Source of the DNA: Chrysemys picta bellii
Taxonomy: Eukaryota > Chordata > Testudines > Emydidae
Reading direction: 5' to 3'
NCBI RefSeq assembly: GCF_011386835.1
Contig: NC_088800.1
Span: forward strand, 10,998,572 to 11,062,571
DNA: 64,000 bases
In this document: positions 43,260 through 53,745 of the stretch, piece after piece
How the letters are laid out: each line of letters begins with the position of its first letter
How positions within the stretch are numbered: position 1 is the first letter of the stretch
Translations under genes and position numbers: made by a program
Notes under the pieces: generated by a model
What the model was told of the DNA's origin: nothing
The model's input: only the letters and a program-made list of their open reading frames with translations
Databases searched by the model: none

Positions 43260-43605
43260 AACTCACGAAAAAAATGCAGAAGTTGGGCTTGTTTTTGGCT
43301 TAATTGGCTTGCAAGTTGCTTGTTGGCTAGTTTTTGGCTTGTTGCTTGTTTGGCTTGTAGCTTGTTGTAGCTTGTTGCTTCTTTTTTTTGATTGGCTCCT
43401 GGCAAGCAGGGGCAAGGGGGGGATAGAGTCAGGAGTGCCCAGCGGGCCCACCACAATCCCAGACTGCACGCTGGGTGAGATCTAGTCACATAGAGTGTTG
43501 GGGTTCTTAGGGATTGGCTTGTTTTGGCCCTGTTTTGAATGGGATTAGCTTGATTTTTGGCTTATTGTGAAAGTCGGGGTACTTATTTACAGCGTGAAAG
43601 TTGGC
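43260..43605. repeat. Interspersed repeat built on GGCTTG units
   Basis: Between 43281 and 43380 the motif GGCTTG or GCTTGT recurs about a dozen times with variable spacers ('ttggcttgttgcttgtttgg', 'cttgtagcttgttgtagctt'). The motif returns at 43513-43565 ('attggcttgttttggccctg', 'attagcttgatttttggctt'). The middle (43395-43490) is G/C-rich unique sequence. I have seen this style in turtle DNA but cannot name the family. Confidence 0.6.
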
Positions 43606-45196
43606 AACTGTTTTCCAAGGTTGTTTCCTCCACTTGCTCACAAGCAGTCCACATTTGTGGTGCCCTTAGTTACTGTACCCACTTCGGCTTCTGTATTGCA
43701 GTAGAGTACAGTGCTTTTCTTTCAAGGCTTCAGTGTTACATACCTGAGAGATGTTCTTGTCCTACCGAACAGGAATATCACTCAGCATCAGGCAGTTGAT
43801 GGTTCCAAACAGTTTATTTAAAATGTCTCTCTACATATTTTATTTCCCCCTCAATATGAGAAGTTATCATCAAAGCAATATATTTTAGGTTCAATTTTTA
43901 TGTAGTAAAACAACTCCATTACCCATTAAACATAAATAAATAATAGGGCACATACCACACCCCTCTCCAACAACGTCAGACAAACCGACCAACTTTCTGG
44001 ACAAACTTGTCAGCACATCTTTGCATTCTCACTTTTGTGAATCCAGTTTTGACTATGCCTGCAAAAGCAGACACACACCTATGTTGCACATACAAACAGC
44101 CGTTTGCATGAACCAAAGAGATGCGTGCCCACTTTGTGTCCTTGTAATCACGTGCACACACACAGAAGTGACTGTGCAAAATAAGATGCCAAGAGCTGAA
44201 AATTTGGGCTCTGAAAAGATATCTTATAAAACCTTACTTAAAAAATAACAACTTTCAAGGTAGTTACAGACCACAAAAATTAGGCACCTGTTTGTTTATT
44301 GCTAGCATTGATCAGAGAAATGCATATTCAAATGCCTCCTTGCTCTTCCAAATTTAGCAGAAAATCTTCCTAAGAAACTGCAGAATATGTGGGAAAGAAA
44401 TTAAAACAAACATATTTAAATAATATTACATAATGGGCTGTACCACATTTCACCTGGGCTTGAAATGTTTTTATAACCCTCTTTACAGCCTTTCTATTGG
44501 TGAGTTTTGGATCTTGTTATTAACTAAGTGGGAACATATTTTGCCCTGTCCCAGAAGTAGCCCCATATGAATTCCCTCTCTCATAAACTGAAAGGATCAT
44601 TTCTCGCTCCCTTTTTTTTTTCTATAAGCATTTTTTTTGCACTAGGCAGAAATCACAAACCATGTAGTGAAGTTACATGTCTCCTCTGGGCACCATCCTT
44701 TGCACATATTAGCTTCTAAAGATAGACACTCCTCCCAGATGCAGACAGCAAGTTCTCAGACTTGGGCAAAAACCGCCTCCTTTTGTGTGTGAAACATTCC
44801 CATTATAAAGCTGGAGTAGACCCTAGGTAGAATATGGGCTGTGTTCTTGCTTCAAACATTTCCATAACTCTTAAATGGCCAATGTCATAAAAATGAATAT
44901 GAATTATTGCCTTTCAGCTGGCTTAGTATTTTCATCTGCAAACTGTTATTACATTGTTCAGCACTGACGTGCAATACTGTGGAGATCCCCTGGCTGCACA
45001 ATGCACCCTCTTGTCCCCATCTGCCCCAAAGTTGCCAGCTGTTCATGCACTCACTGACAGAGAGCCATAAGCATTTAGAAATTCCAAGGCCTACAGGTGT
45101 CATAGTGGTACAGTAGCTACATGCAACAGGTGCTTTCAGCGCATGTGGTGGGCCTGAATACATAGATGGACTCCTGCTTCCCAAGGGCCATGAAAC
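43606..45196. other. Unique AT-rich sequence, nothing recognised
   Basis: No transposon or exon supported. CA-rich bits near 44150-44165 are low complexity. Confidence 0.4.
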
Positions 45197-45275
45197 TGCG
45201 GGCCTGATCCAAAGTCCACTGAAGTCAGTGGGCATGTTACCATTGATTTAAATGAGGTTTAGATGAGGCCATAAA
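45197..45275. repeat. Dispersed ~75-bp palindrome
   Basis: Opens 'gcgggcctgatccaaagtcc', then 'actgaagtcagtgggcatg', and closes 'ccattgatttaaatgaggtt' and 'tagatgaggcc'. The two arms are imperfect reverse complements. Confidence 0.65.
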
Positions 45276-46802
45276 CAGATGGCAGAGGTACACATTTGTG
45301 GTCCATAAGGGAAAGAGGGAAAATCAGCCTCACTCGCTCTCCCCCTACTGTTCTTTGAGAAGACCAGGTCTCCCACCTGCTAGCCAAAGAATAGGGACGT
45401 TGTTACCAAGCACCCCATCTGCCTGTCAGAAGAAAGATGCCTCCCAGTGCTTGTGTTAAAGAAGAAGGGAATAAGGAGCTACATGGTGATGGTGAATGGA
45501 GTTTAGCTTGAAGAAATATTGCTATTGGTCAATACTAAGGAAATCTACAGGACCTTGTTCACCACTGCATTAATCTGGTTTCATTCCAATGTAACTCCAT
45601 TGATTTCTAAAGGGTTTAAGTGAGACTTAATCAGTGCATTTAAATTTTCCTTGTCTGCCACTTCAGAAGGTCTACACAACTTAAGATCCAAGGAAGCTCT
45701 TCATTAAGCATTAAACTGAGGTTTGCAACAGGGACTGGTGCAGGCCCTCTCCTCTGGATTGAATTTCACCCGAAGTGAAAATATTAGGGTTCTCTTAGAG
45801 ATCTAATCTGAATGCATTAGCTGGGTTTATAATTGGAATTTCTGGCCCATTCTGAGCCCTTAACTGAGCATTTAAAAACAAGTGTTGGTGTCTAACATTC
45901 TCATTTGTGGAGGACATCTTGAAGGACCAAATCTTCTTGTTCTTGCAGTCAATTGGAGATTTGCTATTGACTTTAGTCAGAGCAAGATTTGGCCCACAGA
46001 ATTTGGGACATAGGCAGGAAAAGATGGAGCAGAGGAAAGGATATTTTCAACTCAAATTTATCATTTTTGAAGTCTCTAGAATGTTTCCGACATTCCAGAG
46101 ATTTCCCTGAAACCTGAACTTCTCCCTTTCTCTTTGGGGCCACTCATTTTGTGAGCAGTTGTATGTTCATGTTAGTGCATAATGGAAATCTTGATATACA
46201 TGGGAGAATGATCGTAAACTCTTAGGAAAACATTTTATATTGAACAGACAAAAACATGATCCATTTCAATGTGCTTCTTTCACCCACCCATAATGATCAA
46301 TAAGATGTGTGCTTGCAAAGCCAGCTCTCTCACATACAAAACCCATTGTCAAAGCAGTTTTGGGTGTACAGAAAGGGTTAACTGCCCTGCTTCACTCCCA
46401 CAGAGTGTTTTGATCATTGCCTTGAGCTGCAGGACAGACATCTCTTTGTTTTACCCCTTTTAATATCCAATTCCCAATTCACTGGGGTAGATGGTGAGAC
46501 TCTACAAAACCCCTTTTGTCTCCAGCAAGAGATGCAGCACTTGCGCTACAACTGACTTTTAATGCTTGGCTTTGCCTTCATACTTCAGAAAACACCTGCT
46601 TGAGGGTCTTGATGGATAATGGGGCAGAGAGCACAGAGTCTTCCAACTTCTATGGCTTCATTTTAGATCTGAAAGTTAGGTTGCCGCTGTGAAATGAATG
46701 TGATATTAGCACAGTCTTAATTGGAGAGAGGGTCACATCTCATAAACTACTAGCAGAATCTGTACAACTACTTGGAAGCCAGGGATGTGAGGCCAAGAAT
46801 TT
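45276..46802. other. Unique sequence, nothing recognised
   Basis: A weak palindrome piece occurs at 45565-45645 ('aatgtaactccattgatttc'). No gene seen. Confidence 0.4.
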
Positions 46803-46870
46803 GGGGCCTGATCCAAAGGCTACTGGAGTCAATGGAAAATCTCCCAGTCACGTCAGCAGGCTTTGGAGCA
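46803..46870. repeat. Dispersed ~70-bp palindrome
   Basis: 'gggcctgatccaaaggctac' and 'tggagtcaatgg' face 'cacgtcagcaggctttggag'. Same family as 45197-45275. Confidence 0.65.
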
Positions 46871-47757
46871 ATCTTCTGATGAACATAGAAATAGAACTTC
46901 CCCTCTTCCTCCTAGAAATCTCCAGATCTGGGTTTGTGTACATTAGTGGGGTAGTGTGGGGGAAACTTTCACTGTAGCCCTCAGTGCCAAACAGGCTCAG
47001 GAGACAAGATTCCAGATTCATATGCCAACTAATGACATACTGAACTCATCAAGGAATGGTATGGAAAGGCAAGTCATATGGACCTGGATGATGGGGTAAC
47101 TTAAGAAGCTGAAATATTGCATGCTTATCTCTGACAGAATTAGACCTGGGATCCATCTGAGGTTTAGCCACCAAGATTTCCCATGACTTGTTCATAGGAA
47201 GATACAAGTCATCCCAACTCTATAGTCCAGGTAACAGATTTGATGGGACAGGAAATCATAATGTAGTTTAAAAATCCATAAGTGAGAAGTAGGTCTTTAT
47301 TTCTCTTTCTTATTTCCACAAACTAAAGCCTTGTGGAATAATCACTTCCAGGGTCAGCTTGTTTATAATCTTATAGTAGGTTTTGTTTGTTTGTTTCATG
47401 TGTTAAACTTCATGTTTATAACAAGAAGAAAGAAAGAAATTGGAGTTGATTACAATTAACAGTGATGTGACTGGGAAACAATGGACGCATTGTGAAAAAA
47501 AATCTTACAGCAGCCCGGAAATGCATGAAGGAAAAAAAAAAGGCAGACAAAGAAAGAGAGAGATTTCTTATGCAAACATATTAACCAGTTTGCCTGAAGT
47601 CTACATTGCGTAATTGGGAAAAGAGATTTCTCTAAGTGCGAATCGCTGTGTGGTTGTTTGGGGATTTTGTGTTGTGTGGATGTTTTTCAGCAGAAATATA
47701 TATGTATAAAGCAGTTTTCTCAGTAACCTCTGACTCTTTCTCACCATGTCTCTCTCT
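46871..47757. other. Repeat-free stretch leading into the exon candidate
   Basis: From about 47330 to 47760 no repeats are recognised. The sequence has purine runs (47425-47570) then a long pyrimidine-rich tract (47725-47795). The lack of repeats next to a candidate exon is consistent with conserved flanks. Confidence 0.35.
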
Positions 47758-47807
47758 TGCTTTCACTCTCGTTCTGTTTTTATTTATTCCCTACAAATAC
47801 AATGGAG

Positions 47808-47951
47808 AATAAAAATGTGGTAGGACCTGCTGGCGGCATCTATGGCCTCCGGATCCAAGCTGACAAAAATGTCAAGAAACTGACAGTAAAATATGCGAAT
47901 AAAATCCCTGTGAACGAGAACAAAACCCAGACTCTTAGCACCACTCTCTAA
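47808..47951 (+). CDS. Candidate terminal exon of an unidentified gene
   Basis: Forty-seven codons then TAA. The frame is open from 47757, but an AG at 47806-47807 after an AG-free stretch rich in pyrimidines offers a splice acceptor, making the exon start NKNVVGPAGGIYGLR in phase 0. The middle is GC-richer at third positions than its AT-rich flanks ('gcggcatctatggcctccgg'). The product is hydrophilic and lysine-rich (ADKNVKKLTVKYANK). It ends LSTTL, a class I PDZ-ligand pattern (T-T-L). I do not recognise the family. A chance frame of this length is also possible; the acceptor has a short A-rich gap before AG, which weakens it. Confidence 0.28.
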   Translation, partial: NKNVVGPAGGIYGLRIQADKNVKKLTVKYANKIPVNENKTQTLSTTL

Positions 47952-48474
47952 ATTGTGGCTTTTGAGAAAATCTCTCTGTAGCTCTATTTTTTTACTTGTC
48001 AGAGGTATTCTCTCTAAAATCTTTAGTTACAATTTTATATGGTTCAAATTGAGCAAAGAAAACAAGAAAGCAGGCGGTATTAACGGGCTGGGAGATCAAG
48101 AGGGAGCAGATATGCACTGGTCAGACAGACACTGTGCACAGAAGTGCCAGACAGCTGGACCCTGCATGTAGCTGCCAGACAGATAGACCTCTGCTGCTCT
48201 TCTCTGTGATCGTAAGAACACGGGGAATCAATAGGGAAACCAAGTAAACAAATCTAGTGATAATGTCACACTTTCATGCACGCTCCATGAGAAGAATCAA
48301 GCAGAGGAGCTCCCTAGTGAGAAATCTCTTTTGCCCAACTGCATCAGTAGCATGTGATAGAGAATGGGTTCTTTGTTCAAGGTAGATCTTCTGCTTTGGA
48401 CAGTCTGATAGCTAGGTAGAGTCTTTTTGTTTCCATAATAGATATAGGTTGGAAGAAAGGTCTTGCAGTTCAGG
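47952..48474. other. Sequence after the exon candidate, nothing recognised
   Basis: If the upstream exon is real this would be 3' UTR. No clear AATAAA with a downstream GT-rich element was identified within these 500 bases. Confidence 0.3.
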
Positions 48475-48650
48475 CACAGAACTAGGTAATTAGAAGATCT
48501 GGATTCCCTTCTTAGCTCTGCTACAGATTTCCTCTGTGCCTTTGTACAAGACACTTCACTTTCTCCATCTGAAAAATATGGAGAGTGATGCTTTTCTATC
48601 TCATAGGGGTGTTGTGAGGGTTAATTCAGTTGATGTGAAATCCACCTCTA
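48475..48650 (+). mobile_element. MIR-like SINE, sense
   Basis: 'gaagatctggattcccttct', 'agctctgctacagatttcct', 'gtacaagacacttcactttc' and 'taggggtgttgtgagggtta' follow MIR order. Confidence 0.75.
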
Positions 48651-49459
48651 TGCAGAAAGGCAGCAGAAGGCCTATGCACCACTTAAATGTCATTTAAATT
48701 CTCAAATTAGGCTTGAGTGGGATTTAAGTTATGCATAGGTATTTTGCTGGCTATATTTCTAAGAATGAATTACACCCTAGTATCTAGAACACTCATTGAC
48801 CAGTGGATTACATCAGTCCTCATGTCTGGCAAAAAAGTGTCCATCCAGTTATCCATGACCAAAAAGTAAATCTCCCAAAGGGAAGTAACCTGTACAAAAT
48901 GTGTTTTAATAAAATTGACTTTATATTGCAAAAAAACAAGACATTTAAATGTAAAGCTTCACAGCTCGTTTTTGTAACATCTCTGAGTGAGTGGCAGCAT
49001 GAAGTAGTGTTGTCTTATCCATGGAAAATCCCTCTGCTCACTGTTTAGCAACGATATCTTGCAGCAAATGCAAATTCTGTTTCACATCAGTATTAATTCC
49101 TCTATTCCTCAGGTAAAATTCCTCCATTTTAATCAAGTGTCGACATAAAAGTGTGTAGCAAATTATGAGAACTTTAGAAACTCACATCAAGCCCACTGAA
49201 ACCAAATCGAGAGAATGTTGGTGCTAATACAAATACAAACAACTATGATTGACAATAATCCAAGAGGCTCCAGTCAGAATCAGGGCCCCATTATGCTAGG
49301 TATATATATATATATATATACACACATTACTGGCCCTTTCCCAACCAGCTAACAATCTACGGCATGATACTACAAATGCTGGAACAAACAGAGGTCGGAA
49401 TAGGGGAGGAAAGAGGAAGAGGGTAACAGTGATAGGACGTTAGTTGCATAGATAGACCA
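48651..49459. other. Unique sequence with a (TA)n/(CA)n run
   Basis: The microsatellite is at 49301-49326. An 81-codon frame at 48803-49048 is not recognisable. No other feature. Confidence 0.4.
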
Positions 49460-49962
49460 GTTACATAATCTATTTGTCCAACTGTGTCCAGTTCTGGTTG
49501 TCCCATCTCAAAAAAGATATGTTAGAATTGGAAAAGGTACGGAGTATGGCAACATGAGTAGGGGTATGGAACAGCTTCTTATAAGGAGAGATTAAAAAGA
49601 CTCGACTGTTCAGTTTAGAAAAGAAGTGACTATAGATGTCTATAAAACCATGAATAGTGTGGAGAAAGTGAATGAGGAAGTGTTATTTACCCCTTCATAT
49701 AACACAAGAGCCAGAGGTTACCCAATGAAGTTAATAGGCAGCAGCTTTAAAACAAACATAAAGAATTATTCTTCACACAATACATAGTCAAGCTGTGGAA
49801 CTCATTGTGAAGGCCAAAAGTATAACTGGCTTCTAAAAAGAATTCGTGGAAGATTAGATCCATCAATGGTTATAGCTAAGATGGTCAGGGATGCAAACCT
49901 ATGTTCTGGGTGTCTCTAGACCTCTGACTGCCAGAAGTTGGGACTGGATGACAGGGGATTTT

Positions 49963-50405
49963 CATAGATTCTAGGACTGGAAGGGACCTCGAGAGGTCAT
50001 CGAGTCCAGTCCCCTGCCCGCATGGCAGGACCAAATACTGTCTAGACCATCCCTGATAGACATTTATCTAACCTACTCTTAAATATCTCCAGAGATGGAG
50101 ATTCCACATCCTCCCTAGGCAATTTATTCCAGTGTTTAACCACCCTGACAGTTAGGAACTTTTTCCTAATGTCCAACCTAGACCTCCCTTGCTGCAGTTT
50201 AAGCCCATTGCTTCTTGTTCTATCCTTAGAGGCTAAGGTGAACAAGTTTTCTCCCTCCTCCTTATGACACCCTTTTAGATACCTGAAAACTGCTATCATG
50301 TCCCCTCTCAGTCTTCTCTTTTCCAAACTAAACAAACCCAATTCTTTCAGCCTTCCTTCATAGGTCATGTTCTCAAGACCTTTAATCGTTCTTGTTGCTC
50401 TTCTC
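49963..50405 (-). mobile_element. Younger CR1 LINE 3' fragment inserted in the older CR1
   Basis: About 443 bp, antisense. The 3' end (plus 49963 onward) has 'tagattctaggactggaagg', 'gacctcgagaggtcatcgag' and 'tccagtcccctgcc'. Truncated 5' at about 50405. Same subfamily as 37225-38432 but less mutated. The insertion breaks the host CR1 between 'gatgacaggggat' and 'ttcagctcattccc'. Confidence 0.92.
50042..50368 (-). pseudogene. CR1 ORF2 C-terminal fragment
   Basis: 108 codons, open to the natural stop. Residues include [20 protein letters not shown] near the start, [11 protein letters not shown] and a canonical end with [19 protein letters not shown]. Unlike the copy at 37305-37652 the WNKLPRE motif is intact and no frameshift is visible, consistent with a younger insertion. 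It lacks the reverse transcriptase and endonuclease and cannot function. Confidence 0.88.
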
Positions 50406-50515
50406 TGTTCAGCTCATTCCCTCTGAAACATTTGGCACTAGCCACTGTTGGAAGACAAGATGCTGGGCTAGGTGAACCATTTGTCTGACCTAGTATTGCC
50501 ATTCTTATGTTCTTG

Positions 50516-50624
50516 TGTACATACAAAACTTGATGGGTCTGAGTCAGAGTGGTTTTTTTTGTTTTTGTTTTTTACTTTTTAAAATTACAGGTGATCATTA
50601 TGATTATTATATATTTATATTGCT
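50516..50624. other. Spacer with T-rich run
   Basis: A T-rich low-complexity patch lies at 50551-50582. Confidence 0.4.
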
Positions 50625-50830
50625 GTAGCACCCACTGGAACAAATCCTGTTGTGCTAGGCACTGTACAAACATATTACAAAGAGATAATCCCTGCCCCAA
50701 AGAGCCTAGAAACAAAATAAGCAAAGTAACTATGTTAAATAAAGAAGATCTCAACAAATCCTGCTTGCCATCAACCTGGCCATTATAAGCTGGATAATTT
50801 CCCATAGGCATCACAGTAGAAGACTGTGGG
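50625..50830 (-). repeat. Reptilian interspersed repeat, antisense
   Basis: 'attgctgtagcacccactgg', 'gtgctaggcactgtacaaac', 'ataatccctgccccaaagag' and, after a gap, 'ttcccataggcatcacagta'. It joins the block at 1711-1808 to further downstream sequence. Confidence 0.55.
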
Positions 50831-51359
50831 GAGTCCAGAACTTCATCTCAGGTGTAAAGGTAGTAGTGTTGGGGAATCTGGGCGAGAATGCAGAGGTAAC
50901 TCAAAATCTTTGGTGAGAATAGAATGTTGCATCTGAGCAGGTAACTGGAGAATGATTTTCAGTCAGTTTAGGAGCACCATAAAATCTTGATTGATTATAC
51001 ACATTTGAGGTAGGACTGTAAAGTCTAACCAGCCATGCTACTAAATTATTAACTCTCTCACTCTCTACTCCTTTTCCCCGTGCCTTTAATGGATGCTCAG
51101 TGGTTTCGGATACAGTGGTAGCGGAACTATTCCTCCCACCCTGCCTTTGTTCTTAGAGATTACTGGGGTGGCAAGTTGGATTTTTTCCTCCCCTCGGCCC
51201 AATCACCTTGCCAATGCATCTTTTCTCTCCATTGCCATTTCCTCTAAGAAATCTGATGGGTGTGATTCCAGATGAAATGAGAAGTGATCTGCCTCTGCCA
51301 TTAACCTCTACAGGACACACAAACTTGTTCTTTGGCTATGCTGGAAGAATGACATGAGA
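50831..51359. other. Unique sequence, nothing recognised
   Basis: No repeat family or exon supported. Confidence 0.4.
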
Positions 51360-52290
51360 CACTGGATGTGGTTTAATTAGGCCACAACTTTATTATTAAC
51401 TGTCTGGGAGTCCTCAGAAGATAAAAGTATACAGTGCAGGTAATTCCATAATCATTTCAATATGTACCCAGGGGCTTCTGGCAGCCCCTTCCCCCTCCCT
51501 CCCATCCTGGTCCCCAGCCAATTCACTGGTGGGACCCCCACACACACCTCGAATGAGGGTTAGGGTGGGCTATAAAGGAAGGGGGATTGGCTCCCTGCAG
51601 TGCCAGTCAGAGGAACCCCAAACACTCCCTGTTTCCGCTCCTTCTACAAATACCTCCTTTGAACCTTTGCCAATCCCTTTATCTGATCACTGTATCCCTT
51701 CCCAACAGAGTACCTCCACTGGACATCTGCCCCATATTTACATAATGAGTTGCAACATCATTGCCTAACTCTCCGTTCCATGTTCACCCCAACTAAACCC
51801 CCCGCAAACTGATGGTGGGTAAGGCAAAAACCCACCACTCTGCCTTGGCCAATCTAGCAGTGAGGGAAAAATCCCTCCCCAGCCCCACAAGAAAGGAGCA
51901 GCTAGCTCATTGCCCACAGTGGATCCTGACCAAACCTCGTCTTTCACCAATTCCTCAGGTGGGACAGTGGGTGCATCCCTGCCTCATGTGGGTAAAAGAG
52001 GGCTTTACCTGCCCAGCTTCTACTTAAATAACCTCTCCCCTCTTCCAGTCCCCTGGCGGGATGGGTCAGCATCCCAATGTTGGCCCGCTCTGTGATTGCC
52101 GCAAAAATCACTCCATGCCTCTCCACACCTTAAAGAGGTAAATGCCTTCCCCCAACAAGCCAGACAATGCCCCCTCCCATTTAAAGGGCAGTGCGGTCAA
52201 CCTAATATGTGGCTATGCAGCAGCTGCTGTGCATCACCTCTTTTCAAAACTTCTGAGAAAATTTGATTGTCCTTCTTTAACCACCATAAA
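51360..52290. repeat. GC-richer unclassified block, possible retroelement piece
   Basis: C-rich compared with its neighbours, with 'ggccacaactttattattaa' at the left and 'cccatttaaagggcagtgcg' at the right. Six overlapping 60-79 codon frames occur, none recognisable. The style reminds me of turtle retroelement non-coding sequence, but I see no LTR, TIR or poly-A and cannot assign it. Confidence 0.3.
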
Positions 52291-52601
52291 GTTGAAGAAA
52301 GCCATGCATTAACGAGAGTTCAATGTAGTGTATGAGATCACACTCTCCCATCAACTCAGAGGTAAATAACCCAAAGAATAAAAACCCATATCTGTAAAAT
52401 GAGGGGAAAGACAGATCTGAACTTCCATCCCTTTCCCTCCACAGACATCTCTGCACATGGATGGAAGGGATCTGCATAGAAAGGACCGTCTACATTGTCA
52501 AGCTTGGCCAGAAGAGCTGACTCTCCCAGTCAGGAACGTGGAGCAGCACATTTACTATATAACGGTCTTTGAAACATTGATGCCCAATGGGCCTGATGTT
52601 C

Positions 52602-52875
52602 AGGGAAGGTCTACACTAAAAGCGCTACATCGGCGCAACTGCACCACATCTGGTGAAGACGCTCTGTGCTGACGGGAGAGCGCTCTCCCATCAGCAATAC
52701 TCCAACTAAGAGAGAGGCGGAAGCTGTGTTGGCGGGAAAGCGTCTGTCACTGACAGAGCACCGGTGTGGATAGCACTTATGTCGCTGTAACTTGTGTCAC
52801 TTGGGAGGGGGGTCTTTTTCACACCCCTGAGCAACATAATTTATATCGACTTAAGCGGTAGTGTAGACCAGCCCT
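52602..52875. mobile_element. GTCTACAC-type DNA transposon
   Basis: The left end AGGGAAGGTCTACACTAAA and right end TAGTGTAGACCAGCCCT enclose 'gcgctctcccatcagcaata', 'tgtcgctgtaacttgtgtca' and 'tttttcacacccctgagcaa'. Reverse-oriented relative of 38644-38928. Non-coding. Confidence 0.87.
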
Positions 52876-53566
52876 CACTCACCTGCCCCAGTGTACATCA
52901 AGAGTAATTCCATCAATGTCAAAGCAGTTACAGCATCATAAAATGGCCATAAGTGAGAGGAGATTCAGGCCTAATACGTGGAGGTTCTTTCATCTCCTCT
53001 GCATGTTCCCTAATTTGTCATTACTAGAATAGTTACTATAACTATTCTGATGAAAATATAAAAGAGAGAACTTGCATGGCCCATAAACTCAATGAACCAT
53101 TAAATAGGTGACAATAATCTTGATAGAAGTTTGGAATATTTAATTAGCACAAAAATACACTTAGTGAGTGAGTGCAATTGCTACCACAGGCACTCCTCGA
53201 AATAATAGCCAAAGATTTTATATGTCCATAAAATCCCTTAAAAGACATTTAAGAAAAGAAACAGACAATAATTCATATATTAATTGAGGAGCAGACATAT
53301 CCATACATGCCCAGTAATAAAAGTTTCCAAGGAAAGTTACCCTGGTCTCCAACATTCCCAAAGGTGACTTCACTCTAAATGAGGTCAAAGAATGCTTTGG
53401 CAGCTTTCCACTTGAAGGCGGAGCTCTTAGGTATATAATTGCCAAAGGAGACAGATGAACTACTATCACTTGCAAAAAACTCAGGCAGTTGAAATGCTGA
53501 ACCAATGTGCAGTCATGGGCTTCAAAAAGTGTTGTGCTGGAAGGGGTTGTTAGGAGCAGGAACCCC
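52876..53566. other. Unique AT-rich sequence, nothing recognised
   Basis: A 95-codon frame at 53218-53505 (minus) has no recognisable product. Confidence 0.4.
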
Positions 53567-53745
53567 TAGGCAACATCTACACTACAAGCTAGGGATTCTC
53601 CTGCTTGAATGCACATACTCACATTAGCTCTCATCAAGATAACGTTAGAATAAATAACAGTGTAGTCATGGTACAGGGGTAGTAGCAGTGGAGGCACAAC
53701 TTAGCCAGGTCAGATACAAACCAGACTGAAATCGGTAGGTGTGAA
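53567..53745 (+). mobile_element. GTCTACAC-type DNA transposon, 3' truncated
   Basis: 'ggcaacatctacactacaag' at the left end, then 'ctcacattagctctcatcaa' and 'ataacagtgtagtcatggta'. The right end is lost. Interior shared with 35051-35166 in the opposite orientation. Confidence 0.65.

Larger units (their letters stand above)
49460..50515 (+). mobile_element. Old CR1 LINE, sense, split by a younger CR1
   Basis: The left part (49460-49962) runs 'actgtgtccagttctggttg', 'agggtatggaacagcttc'-like sequence, 'taggcagcagctttaaaaca', 'caagctgtggaactcattgt', 'gatggtcagggatgcaaacc' and 'gggactggatgacagggga'. The right part (50406-50515) resumes 'tcagctcattccctctgaaa', 'gccactgttggaagacaaga' and ends 'ccattcttatgttctt'. 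The two pieces are consecutive in the CR1 3' region. It has the same 3' end as 18725-18875. Heavily mutated. Confidence 0.88.
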
